In this document: positions 18,062 through 26,606 of the stretch, piece after piece
How positions within the stretch are numbered: position 1 is the first letter of the stretch
How the letters are laid out: every line of letters begins with the position of its first letter
Source: Gracilaria caudata
Lineage: Eukaryota > Rhodophyta > Florideophyceae > Gracilariales > Gracilariaceae
Assembly (NCBI GenBank): GCA_030374735.1
Contig: JASCIV010000119.1
Coordinates: 1-43,658 of the forward strand
Length of the DNA: 43,658 bases
Reading direction: 5' to 3'
The notes under the pieces: model-generated
The model's input: the letters and a program-made list of their open reading frames with translations, nothing else
What the model was told of the DNA's origin: nothing
Databases searched by the model: none
Position numbers and translations under genes: made by a program

Positions 18062-21000
18062 CTATCTCGAAGCGACAAGATTAACTAGCTTGTCAGGCAC
18101 GTAAATTTGTTTTCTTATGGTCAACCCTTCCAGATGTTTTTGCACCTGCTTCATATCCATAGCTGCGTCCATGATGAAGTCTTTTGTCGCCGAAGAGGGG
18201 ACTTCGATGCGACTTCTCACTTTTCCGTTCACTTGAACGACTATAGTTTTGTTTTCCACCGTGTCATACTCTTCATTGTACAGTGGCCACTCCGCATGGG
18301 AAAGAACGCTCTTTTCACCAACCTTTTCCCACATCTCTTCCGAGATATGTGGTGCGTACGCCGATAACATTGAAATGAATGGAACCATGATCTCCTTCGG
18401 CCTCGACTCCCACTTTGTTGATGCGTTAACAAATTCCATCATGGCGGCAATGGCAGTGTTGAATCGTAGTCCTTCTGTGTCGTCTGTCACTCTTTTAATA
18501 GTTTGATGCAAAACTTTTCGTTGCTCCGCTGTTGCCTCTTTGTCATTAATTGCATCACATATGTTATTGGTCTCAGGATCCACTATGAGCCTCCAGGCGC
18601 GAGCCAAGAACCTTGACATTCCCTGCACGCCCTTCGTTCCCCATGGTTTTACCTGTTCAAGTGGGCCCATAAACATGAGATAACATCTCAGTGCATCTGC
18701 CCCGAATGCATTTATGATAGAATCCGGGTTAACAACATTTCCCCTGCTTTTCGACATTTTATGAGCTCGAGATAGGACGCGGATAGAAGGATTCTCTTTT
18801 AGCACCATAAACTCCCCCTTCTTTTCCAAGTCTTCGGCCGCAACCTTGACTGCTTCAAGGCTTTCACCGGTCTTCACGTGGGCGTTTCCAGCGGGATCAA
18901 CGAATTTTGCGGAGACCCATTCACCGGCTTCGGTCTTGTAGCTGGTATGCTCCAGCTCTCCGAGAATCATGCCTTGGTTCACGAGGCGCTGAAATGGTTC
19001 CTTTGTTGATACCACGCCAATATCGTAGAGAACCTTGTGCCAGAATCGAGCATACAAGAGATGCAACACTGCGTGCTCGACCCCACCGACGTACATATCA
19101 ACTGGCATCCAGTACTGTTCGAGATCCGGATCGATGGGAGTGCCAGGGTTGTCTGGATCTATAAAACGCAGGTAGTACCAACAAGAACCCGCCCATTGTG
19201 GCATAGTATTCGTCTCTCTCACGGCTGATGCCCCTGATTTCTTGTCTAGAGTATTAACCCATTCCTTGACGATTGACAGAGGCGATTCGCCTGTACCTGA
19301 AGGGCTGTACGAATCGACTTCCGGAAGCGTCACAGGGAGTTCAGACTCAGCAACACCCTTCGCCTTTCCGTCCACAAAGATTATGGGAAAAGGTTCACCC
19401 CAATACCGTTGCCTGGAGAACAACCAGTCCCTCAGCTTGTAATTAACCCGTTTCTTCCCAAGTTCATTCTCTTCGAGATGTCGGATAAGGCGCTCTTTGG
19501 CTTCGGAGGACGTAATTCCGTCGAGATCTATTCCAGCGGCTTTGTCCCAATTCATTATGTTTCCTTCTCCAGTAAAGGCAGACTTCGATATGTCGCCCTC
19601 GATAACTTGCTTCACAGGTAGCGAGAACGATTCTGCAAACTCGTAATCACGCGCGTCATGAGCAGGAACGGCCATTACGGCTCCAGTGCCATAGCTTCCC
19701 AGTACGTAGTCTCCCACCCATACTTGCACATCTTCCCCATTGATAGGATTCTTCGCGTAACAACCAGTCCAAACACCTGTTTTCTCCCTGGAAAGACCTT
19801 CTCCTGTTCGCTCACGATCACTTTTCCGCTTTGCTCTTTCAACGTAGTCGCCTACTTGTGCTCTTTGTGAGCTGGACACAATTTCATCCAGATCATCCCA
19901 CTCAGGTGCAACAACTACGTAAGACACACCGCAAACTGTTTCCGGCCTTGTGGTGTACACCGATATTTCTTTCTTCATATCCGCGTTCTCTGGATGCAAA
20001 ACTTGAAATGCAAGTTCAACTCCGGTGCTTTTCCCGATCCAGTTTCGTTGCATGTCCTTTACATTTTCTGGCCAATCAAGCAAATGCAAGTCCTCGAGGA
20101 GACGATCTGCATATTCAGTGATCTTGAGGACCCACTGTTTCATTTGTCGTCTTTCGACGGGGTGATTTCCTCTTTCAGATAGACCATCAATGACCTCTTC
20201 GTTCGCGAGCACAGTGCCCAGAGCTGGACACCAGTTCACGGGCTTGTTATCCTGGTACGCCAAACCTTTTTCCCACAGCTTTAGAAATATCCACTGTGTC
20301 CACTTGTAGTAGTTCGGGTCAGTAGTACGCAATTCGCGACCCCAGTCATAACTAAACCCCAGAGACTGAAGCTGTTGTTTAAAACGCTTAATGTTTCTCT
20401 CAGTGGTCACGGCCGGGTGCGTTCCGGTTGAAAGAGCGTACTGTTCAGCTGGTAGTCCAAACGCATCCCAACCCATTGGATGCATAACATTGTAGCCCTG
20501 TTTCCGTTTAAAACGCGCAAGAATATCTGTCGCAGTATAACCTTCTGGATGACCAACATGAAGTCCAGCGCCCGAAGGATACGGAAACATGTCAAGTACA
20601 TAATACTTGGGCTTGGAAGTATCAAGTTCGGGAGGATTCGGTACCGCAAAATCTCCACGCTCTGCCCATATCGTTTGCCACTTTGGTTCGAAGGAACGGA
20701 AATCATACCCCACAGAGGGTTCTGACTCGTTTGACGCAGATGAAGCCTGTGGCGCTCCGTTAGATGCTGCGCAACAGCGGAACGAGGGGAGACATAGAGC
20801 AGGAGGAAGCAGACCTCGCGCTCGCAATCGATTCGATGGGGTGAACGAAGAGTTCCCTAAAGTGGATTTAGTTGCACATGAGACCGACCTGTGTGAAGTC
20901 CATCCGGAGCTCCACAATATCGGTGTGACGAACCCTGTCTGCCAGTTGGGGCACATGAATGCAGTAATAATGCGTCGAAGATGTATGGGTGAGTTTGAAG

Positions 21001-21070
21001 AATATCGTCGCGCGATGCCGTAGTAGATATAGCCTGATGCCGCCCGTGCTCGCGCTCGGCATTGCATCAT
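18062..21070 (-). CDS. Leucyl-tRNA synthetase, bacterial type, organellar
   Basis: A 1002-residue single-exon protein. After about 118 presequence residues the catalytic body begins (GYDFRSFEPKWQTIWAERGD). The HIGH motif is HVGH at 171-174, and the KMSKS motif (HKMSKSRGNVVNPD) lies near residue 770. The CP1 editing domain and leucine-specific regions sit between. The C-terminus ends with the short bacterial-type domain (VQVNGKVRSRIEVPSS). The enzyme charges tRNA-Leu in plastid and/or mitochondrion. The N-terminus has two candidate starts: 21070, giving an Arg-rich mitochondrion-like stretch, and 20956 (MCPNWQTGF), giving a Ser/Arg-rich stretch, so dual targeting is possible. Length without the presequence is normal for bacterial LeuRS. 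Confidence 0.95.
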   Translation of the reverse strand: MMQCRARARAASGYIYYGIARRYSSNSPIHLRRIITAFMCPNWQTGFVTPILWSSGWTSHRSVSCATKSTLGNSSFTPSNRLRARGLLPPALCLPSFRCCAASNGAPQASSASNESEPSVGYDFRSFEPKWQTIWAERGDFAVPNPPELDTSKPKYYVLDMFPYPSGAGLHVGHPEGYTATDILARFKRKQGYNVMHPMGWDAFGLPAEQYALSTGTHPAVTTERNIKRFKQQLQSLGFSYDWGRELRTTDPNYYKWTQWIFLKLWEKGLAYQDNKPVNWCPALGTVLANEEVIDGLSERGNHPVERRQMKQWVLKITEYADRLLEDLHLLDWPENVKDMQRNWIGKSTGVELAFQVLHPENADMKKEISVYTTRPETVCGVSYVVVAPEWDDLDEIVSSSQRAQVGDYVERAKRKSDRERTGEGLSREKTGVWTGCYAKNPINGEDVQVWVGDYVLGSYGTGAVMAVPAHDARDYEFAESFSLPVKQVIEGDISKSAFTGEGNIMNWDKAAGIDLDGITSSEAKERLIRHLEENELGKKRVNYKLRDWLFSRQRYWGEPFPIIFVDGKAKGVAESELPVTLPEVDSYSPSGTGESPLSIVKEWVNTLDKKSGASAVRETNTMPQWAGSCWYYLRFIDPDNPGTPIDPDLEQYWMPVDMYVGGVEHAVLHLLYARFWHKVLYDIGVVSTKEPFQRLVNQGMILGELEHTSYKTEAGEWVSAKFVDPAGNAHVKTGESLEAVKVAAEDLEKKGEFMVLKENPSIRVLSRAHKMSKSRGNVVNPDSIINAFGADALRCYLMFMGPLEQVKPWGTKGVQGMSRFLARAWRLIVDPETNNICDAINDKEATAEQRKVLHQTIKRVTDDTEGLRFNTAIAAMMEFVNASTKWESRPKEIMVPFISMLSAYAPHISEEMWEKVGEKSVLSHAEWPLYNEEYDTVENKTIVVQVNGKVRSRIEVPSSATKDFIMDAAMDMKQVQKHLEGLTIRKQIYVPDKLVNLVASR

Positions 21071-21399
21071 GGTGCACGGCCTTTGAGCTCAAATGTGCAG
21101 CTCACATCGGTCGGCAGAGCTTGCGCTTCACACCGAATGTGGTCTGGATCGGTTTAATTGGACAATTCCTGCCTTTGATCGTTGAGGCTTACAGCTGGTT
21201 CCGTGGGATGAAAGTCAGAGTACAAGGATAAACCAAGATGATCTTCTGTGTGTCCTTGTACAAGGGTACCGTCGTACCTCTGCACTACATCGGTCCTATC
21301 GACTTTTTCCAGCGTCACTTGTTCCACCCGCCAGCCACACCCTTCCCCTCCGATTCAGTTCTATTTTGCGCTCTGTTATGCGCCCGTGCAGCTGATGCT
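21071..21399. other. Intergenic between LeuRS and the repeat-containing gene
   Basis: Divergent upstream region. A short open frame at 20989-21231 overlaps the LeuRS presequence on the opposite strand and is not supported. Confidence 0.45.
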
Positions 21400-21979
21400 A
21401 TGGAAACATCCACCGGTATAAGAAACGCGACGGTCGCAGGCACTGACCGTAAGTTCAAGGGAAGGTCTCAGGCAGCGAGAACTAGAAGAAACCGTAAAAG
21501 ACGAGAAAGCAGAAAGTTGATTAGAGCAGAAAAGGCAGTCAACAACAGTATTACGCTATCTTGTCCGCCTGTGACAATGATATCTGATCAAGGCGACTTA
21601 ACTAGCGAGCAGAAAACGAACAATAACTCAAACAGCAGCGCGTCATCTACCATTGCAATTTCGCCAGCAAGAATGCCTGTCACCACAGCACTTCTGCCGC
21701 AAAACGTTTCAATTGTTGAATCTGACAAACATGATCTAGACTCTGCTGGCAGTCGCAATAATTTGGAGTGCGGTTCTCAACATGAGGTTCTTGACAACAG
21801 CGCGTCGTCAAGAGGTGCTGCTGTTGCAGCTGATGCTATAGAAACATCCACCGGTATGGGAAATGCGAAGGTCGCAGGCACTGACCGTAAGTTCAAATGA
21901 AGGTCTGAGGCAGCAAGAACTAGAAGAAACCGTAGACGACGGGAAAGCAAAAAGTTGCTTAAAGCAGGAAAGGCAGTCA
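21391..21979 (+). repeat. Direct repeat, two copies of about 151 bp, 438-bp period
   Basis: Copies at 21391-21541 and 21829-21979 are clearly similar, with scattered substitutions and no obvious indels. The 438-bp period is a multiple of three, so the coding frame is kept. Confidence 0.85.
21400..21900 (+). CDS. Basic Ser/Asn-rich protein with a duplicated module, possibly truncated
   Basis: From the ATG at 21400 the product is 166 residues (METSTGIRNATVAG...). The frame is also open upstream to an ATG at 21238. A basic segment (ARTRRNRKRRESRKLIRAEK) resembles a bZIP basic region or a nuclear localisation signal. A Ser/Asn-rich stretch follows, and then a second copy of the first module begins. 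In the second copy a TGA replaces the GGA glycine codon of the first, ending the protein just before the second basic segment, which remains recognisable downstream in the same frame. Both copies carry a GTAAGT string at the same place, which could be a splice donor that removes the stop. Function unknown. Confidence 0.4.
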   Translation: METSTGIRNATVAGTDRKFKGRSQAARTRRNRKRRESRKLIRAEKAVNNSITLSCPPVTMISDQGDLTSEQKTNNNSNSSASSTIAISPARMPVTTALLPQNVSIVESDKHDLDSAGSRNNLECGSQHEVLDNSASSRGAAVAADAIETSTGMGNAKVAGTDRKFK

Positions 21980-22879
21980 CGAAAAACATCATTTGTAACC
22001 TTATTGACACAAGCAGCCTTCAAGAACCGAGTTCCAACAATTAAGAGCGAGCTTGAGCGCGGTCCATTTCGGCCACAGTCTTGTCTCTTGTCGAGCTTCT
22101 ACAGTTTGTCATCGGCGAAGATGTTTTCCACTTATGTTTGGATGACATTTGAAGTGCTAGCGCTTTCCGGTTACCGTCGGTACCACACGCCACTTTTCTG
22201 GTTCTACCCAATTGCACTTCCGTGCAGTTAACAGAATTCAACAACGGCTTCTATTTCTACGACTACCTGTCTCACCTCCTCAACGATCATCGCTCTATGT
22301 GATGAAGTTATGGGTTAATCCATCCTCATATCTGTATCCTTCTGGAATATACAGCTCCGCTTGTTCGCTTCTTTTCTTTTCGTGTAGTTCACCCTTCACT
22401 TGCATGGTGTTAGTGGTTGATTTCTTCCATCTTCTTCTGGCACACTTGCTACGAATGGCTCTGAAAGTAGACTTTGAAGAGCGAGGTCCAGCCGAGGTGT
22501 AAGCGCGTCCCGTAGCGCACACCACGCACGCCAGTTGCTCATGGGCAACATTTGAAGCATGCTCAATCTTCTCCCTCTCCTTTGAAAAGAGAAATAACGC
22601 TTTAGCGACGACGGGCTCCGTCAGCGGGAACCCAGGGAAAGTACGCACCGTACTCCAAACGTTATACCTGTACACCGCCCAAACGTTGTCAAGCAAAACT
22701 TGTCCGCAACGGCACAATGGCCCTCAAAGTGCGCGCATACCCCTCACGAAGTCGATTCTCAACATGTCTCAAAACACTGAAGGGAGGCGGCGGACGGAGC
22801 GACGAGCGCATGCGTTGTTCAAGCTGGCTGCCAGACGGCAGCAACGACAGCAGCGTCTGGCCACTATGGTTTTCGCAAG
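21980..22879. other. Intergenic, no gene supported
   Basis: Short frames on both strands without recognisable features. GC content begins to rise near 22750 toward the ankyrin region. Confidence 0.4.
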
Positions 22880-23440
22880 CGGATCGGCGCCGGCGGTCCA
22901 CAGCATCTCCGCCATCTTTGTGTCGTTAGCCCGGAGTTTCCCCCGTTGCATCTGCTGTGCACTTCCGTGCCGCGCGCAAGCAGCGCCTCCACTACCTGCA
23001 CGTTCCCGTGGCATGCGGCGAGGCGCAACGCCGTACAGCCCTTGTTGGCGAGACCGTTGATGGCTGCGCCGTTGGCAAGCAGCGCGGCCACGACGTGCGC
23101 GTGGCCGTGCACGGCGGCGTGGTTCAGCGCGATGTGGCCGAGCGCGTTGTGGCATCCACGGCGGCGCCGTACGCCAACAGCACCATCGCCATCACGGCGT
23201 GCCCCTCTTGCGCGCCGCTGTGCAGCCCCGTGCAGCCGTAGTCGTCTGCGTCGTTCACGGTGGCGCCGCTCTTCAGCAGGGCTTCCACCACGTGTGAGTG
23301 TCCCTCCGCCGCCGCTAAGTGCAGCGCGGTCCAGCGGTTCTTGCCTTTGCTGCTCACGTCCGCGCCACCGCACAGCAGCACCCTCAGCAGCGACAAATCG
23401 CCACTGTCGGCAGCTGAGCTCAACGCCTCTTTCGCTTCTC
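22880..23440 (-). pseudogene. Ankyrin-repeat gene or fragment, interrupted by two frame changes
   Basis: Minus-strand translation gives successive ankyrin repeats: RWTALHLAAAEGHSHVVEAL, then GCTGLHSGAQEGHAVMAMVL; then in a second frame ALGHIALNHAAVHGHAHVV and KGCTALRLAACHGNVQVVEA; then in a third frame ANDTKMAEMLWTAGADPLAK. Changes fall near 23160 (within a repeat) and near 22960. No splice sites explain the first change. A stop precedes the first repeat in its frame and no good start was found. Ankyrin repeats mediate protein-protein binding. The region is very GC-rich compared with both flanks. It is probably a pseudogene or gene fragment; sequencing errors in GC-rich DNA could also cause the shifts. 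Confidence 0.7.
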
Positions 23441-24265
23441 ATGTTTGCTTCCGCCCTAGTTGTCCGGAAACGCTGGAATCTGGCGGCCATAGCGTGTAGT
23501 GGTTGCGGCTGCAGTTGAGCGGCATGGTAGGAGCACCATGCTTAAGGTCAGCTATCTATCCGTCGTGTCAATTGGACGCCGTGTTCAACTACGATCATCC
23601 TTACCTTCAGGTTTACCTTCCTCGGGCTATCCCTCTTACGTCATGTCGTGACGTGGACCTCCCCACAATTTCGAGCACGTGTCTAGCGTGTACATGCTCA
23701 CTCTCGCATGCGGACACATCGGTGCTGTGCAGGTCCTGGAGGATGTTTCCTGGAGGGACGAAAGCAGAAAGTTTCCGCCATTGGGTTCATTGGTTCATGT
23801 CGAGTCTTCTTTCAAAGTGTGAAAGAAGTGTTTTTTCCGTCGTCGCAGACATGAAGCTCTAGATAGCTGCAAAACTGTTGGGTCCAGCGCATCATAGTTC
23901 AACAATGCTTTCTGTGTTAACGAAATTACCAAACTGAAGGTTGGGGCAGAATGTCCTGGTTTTTGCGATCATCATTCGCAGCAACAAGCCAACGCGACGC
24001 AGTTGAGCACTTGTAGAGAATACCAACGGTTTACGTGGTTTCTCTTCTACTGAGTACTCTGAGGCCTTGGCAGGCAAATGCATCCTGACTTGCATTACTG
24101 GTCCAGGCTCGGTTTAACATCGTTGTGTTTTCTTTACAATGGAGATACTTTGGGGCGTATAACGACAGAGCTCCCGCTGCCATGTGCTAAGCAGAGGATT
24201 ATCTGTCTTGTCGAGCTCCCTGAACGATGCGGATGCTACTTCTTATTTATGTCACACCTATGTCT
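23441..24265. other. Intergenic, no gene supported
   Basis: Lies 3' of MCMBP and upstream of the ankyrin remnant. Only short, non-protein-like frames were seen. Confidence 0.45.
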
Positions 24266-26008
24266 CTAGCGTTGTTCTCGTCGACGCTCCAGATCCACAG
24301 CACATCGCCATCTATCAATGCTTAAGACGCTCTCCCCATACGTTCGAGCGCAGCATCGCGCTACACCTAACCATTTCTGCAGTGTTTCTTGGCCATCCTT
24401 GGCCTCTCCTCTTCGCCGAGCCTCTACATACACCTTCTCCACATCTTTGGTTGCTTCAGTTGATATGTCAAAGTCACCATCCTCAGCAAACAGCGCCATT
24501 GCAAGTCTGAGCTTTCTTATCAAATCTGAAGAGTAAGTCTTCCATCCCTGGAGCTGGAGTCCTGGGTCTGGCTTCACTCTAACGATTACGTCCGCTGGAA
24601 CAATTGACTTTCCCCCAATGGATACGAGAACAGCGCAACAATCAATTCCAACTTCGGAGTCATAGTACTTGAAATCAATCGGCATACTGCACCTCTGCGA
24701 TATGGAAGTTAATGCTCTAACGTTTTTCACTCCTCGTTCCGCCAAATTACCATTAGTCATCTTGCTCTCATTGCCAATTAGGCAAGTTCCTGGAGCCATT
24801 TGCAGCGCTCCAGCTTTAAGTCTATTCATGTCGTAATCTTTTCTTGGGTACACCTCTGTCGCGTTCAGGGATGAAATGTTCACGTCAATATCAACAACAG
24901 CCGGACATAGGTTTTGAATAGCCCCACTGAGCTCCTGACTTTGTTCGCAAGGAGAATCGCTGGGTAGAACCAGATTAACAGATAGTTTGCCAAGAACATT
25001 TCCACCACTTGTGCGTATCGGCCTCGATAGAAGGCACATCAGCAAGTACTCAGCGGCGAGTAAATCGTTGTAGAGCACAGATGCGAAATAACGCACGAGC
25101 ATTTCTCGAAGACCGCCTGCCAGACTCTTCGCTTCCTTCTTTGCTTCGACGATTCCATTAGTTCCCAGTGCTTTAGTTAAAGGGTTTAGCTCCCAGGATT
25201 CCATTTCCCGCCACTGAACTACGTGAAGACGTTTCACATTACCGGGATTGCGGGCAAGGACTTCGGTTTGAAGAGGATCACTTTGGTCAGTGTTGTCATT
25301 CATCGCGAATTCTAGCCCATCGTGCAACACACCGACAACTTGTACCATAGTGTTGATCTTCAAGTCCCGAGCCTTATTCGCATCGTATAGTTTTGCAACA
25401 ATTGCCGTTCCGCCATGCTGATTGTGCACAGGTAGGTTAAGACCCATGGACGGGAGTGGGACAGACCCCGGAACACTCACTGTACACTGTCGTTTGGAAG
25501 CGGTTTGCAGCTCTGAATTTGAGGATGGAGAGGTGAATGGCATCGCATCGCTCTGCTGTTGAGGCGCGTCGGACATTTGCGCGTCAGATTCTCGAGGTCG
25601 CTTTTGACCTCCGGTGCGGTTGGGAATCTGAGGGGCTGAAGGTGAGCGGAAAGCATCAGGTTTCGTCCATCTTGTCTGCCCTGGGAGCGAAACAAGGTAA
25701 ACCGGAAGTCTTTCACACAATTCAGCGGCGGGGTGGTCGGATGCAGCAGCGTTCTCAACCAGCAAGCCAGAGTGTCCGTCAGGTGAGGACGCGACAAATA
25801 GTTCAGAATCCCAAATATCTTGAACCATAGCATCGAAACGCACCCATGTTCCCACTTTTGCTCGCGAGTCGTGCACATACGGAATGTGGTCCAAAGGAGG
25901 TGGTACAAGAGTTGACAGAACCTTGTCGACCAGAGCACTGGGCTGCTTCATGAGGGTGTGCGCGGTTGCAACTGGATCCCTCGTAAAGTTGGTGGGTATA
26001 CCGACCAT
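24266..26008 (-). CDS. MCMBP: MCM complex-binding protein (MCMBP/ETG1)
   Basis: A 580-residue single-exon protein close in length to plant ETG1 and animal MCMBP. The N-terminus has the conserved block of aromatic and basic residues (TWVRFDAMVQDIWDSELFVA near 54-73). A Ser/Pro/Gln-rich linker with a KRPRE-like basic motif follows. The central and C-terminal AAA-like fold region has INTMVQVVGVLHDGLEFAMN, GKLSVNLVLPSDSPCEQS and PIDFKYYDSEVGIDCCAVLV. MCMBP binds MCM2-7 subunits other than MCM2. In animals it stabilises new MCM3 and brings it to the nucleus; in plants it was named as an E2F target and acts in sister-chromatid cohesion. Here it is head-to-head with MCM3, with 598 nt between the ATGs and E2F-like sites in the gap. 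Confidence 0.9.
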   Translation of the reverse strand: MVGIPTNFTRDPVATAHTLMKQPSALVDKVLSTLVPPPLDHIPYVHDSRAKVGTWVRFDAMVQDIWDSELFVASSPDGHSGLLVENAAASDHPAAELCERLPVYLVSLPGQTRWTKPDAFRSPSAPQIPNRTGGQKRPRESDAQMSDAPQQQSDAMPFTSPSSNSELQTASKRQCTVSVPGSVPLPSMGLNLPVHNQHGGTAIVAKLYDANKARDLKINTMVQVVGVLHDGLEFAMNDNTDQSDPLQTEVLARNPGNVKRLHVVQWREMESWELNPLTKALGTNGIVEAKKEAKSLAGGLREMLVRYFASVLYNDLLAAEYLLMCLLSRPIRTSGGNVLGKLSVNLVLPSDSPCEQSQELSGAIQNLCPAVVDIDVNISSLNATEVYPRKDYDMNRLKAGALQMAPGTCLIGNESKMTNGNLAERGVKNVRALTSISQRCSMPIDFKYYDSEVGIDCCAVLVSIGGKSIVPADVIVRVKPDPGLQLQGWKTYSSDLIRKLRLAMALFAEDGDFDISTEATKDVEKVYVEARRRGEAKDGQETLQKWLGVARCCARTYGESVLSIDRWRCAVDLERRREQR

Positions 26009-26606
26009 CTTGAACCAGGTGAATCAAAAATACGGAGCTCTAGGCGGAGTAACAAGACCTGCAAGCCGTTTCTTGCGTTTGCGGAAGAAAGCCTTACGGG
26101 GTGTGCTACTGTGTAGAAATGGCAGTTCAGAAACGGCAGCCGAGGCAGGCAAATGAGTCTCAGGGATCCAAGGCCCAGCTCTAGTGCACAACAAAAATGA
26201 GCTTGGGGCGGGAAGTCGTGCTTCACAAGGATTCTGGACTGGCTATTAATGCCCGAGACAGCTGCGATCCGTGCTGTGTTTCGGGCCTTCCGCAGGGGGT
26301 TACGCACGAATTGGCGGGAATATCTCCTGCTCTCAAGGCTTCTACGGCTCAGGGGTCCACGTGGCATGGGGTAATTGGCTCAGCAGGTAGGTTCCGTTAG
26401 CACATGCAGCAAAATTTGGCGGGAACTCATGCTAATACCGCTCATTAGAATAACACCTCCCGCCTTTCGGCATGGCAGCGCATTCTTCGCGAACAGCTTC
26501 CCCGGACTAGCATCAGATCTCTGTCTGGACTGCTTATCACTTCTGCTGATCGTCTCCGTCGGCATACTCCATACCCGCACGAGTGCAGTCTTTTCAAACC
26601 GACATT
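26009..26606. promoter_or_regulatory. Bidirectional promoter of MCMBP and MCM3 with three E2F-like cores
   Basis: The 598-nt gap contains three GGCGGGAA cores: 26207-26214, 26313-26320 (TTGGCGGGAA from 26311) and 26418-26425 (full TTTGGCGGGAA at 26415-26425). The consensus E2F site is TTTSSCGC, commonly TTTGGCGGGAA. All three point the same way, and the best lies about 180 nt from the MCM3 ATG. Short frames in the gap are not supported as genes. Confidence 0.65.

Noticed and set aside
18062..21070. Bacterial contamination because LeuRS is bacterial-type
   Set aside because: It has an organelle-type presequence and is embedded among eukaryotic nuclear genes.
20989..21231. 80-codon plus-strand frame opposite the LeuRS presequence
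   Set aside because: Overlaps the opposite gene start and has no domain; chance frame.
22946..23518. 190-codon plus-strand frame in the GC-rich region
   Set aside because: It is antisense to clear ankyrin repeats; long frames are expected in GC-rich DNA.
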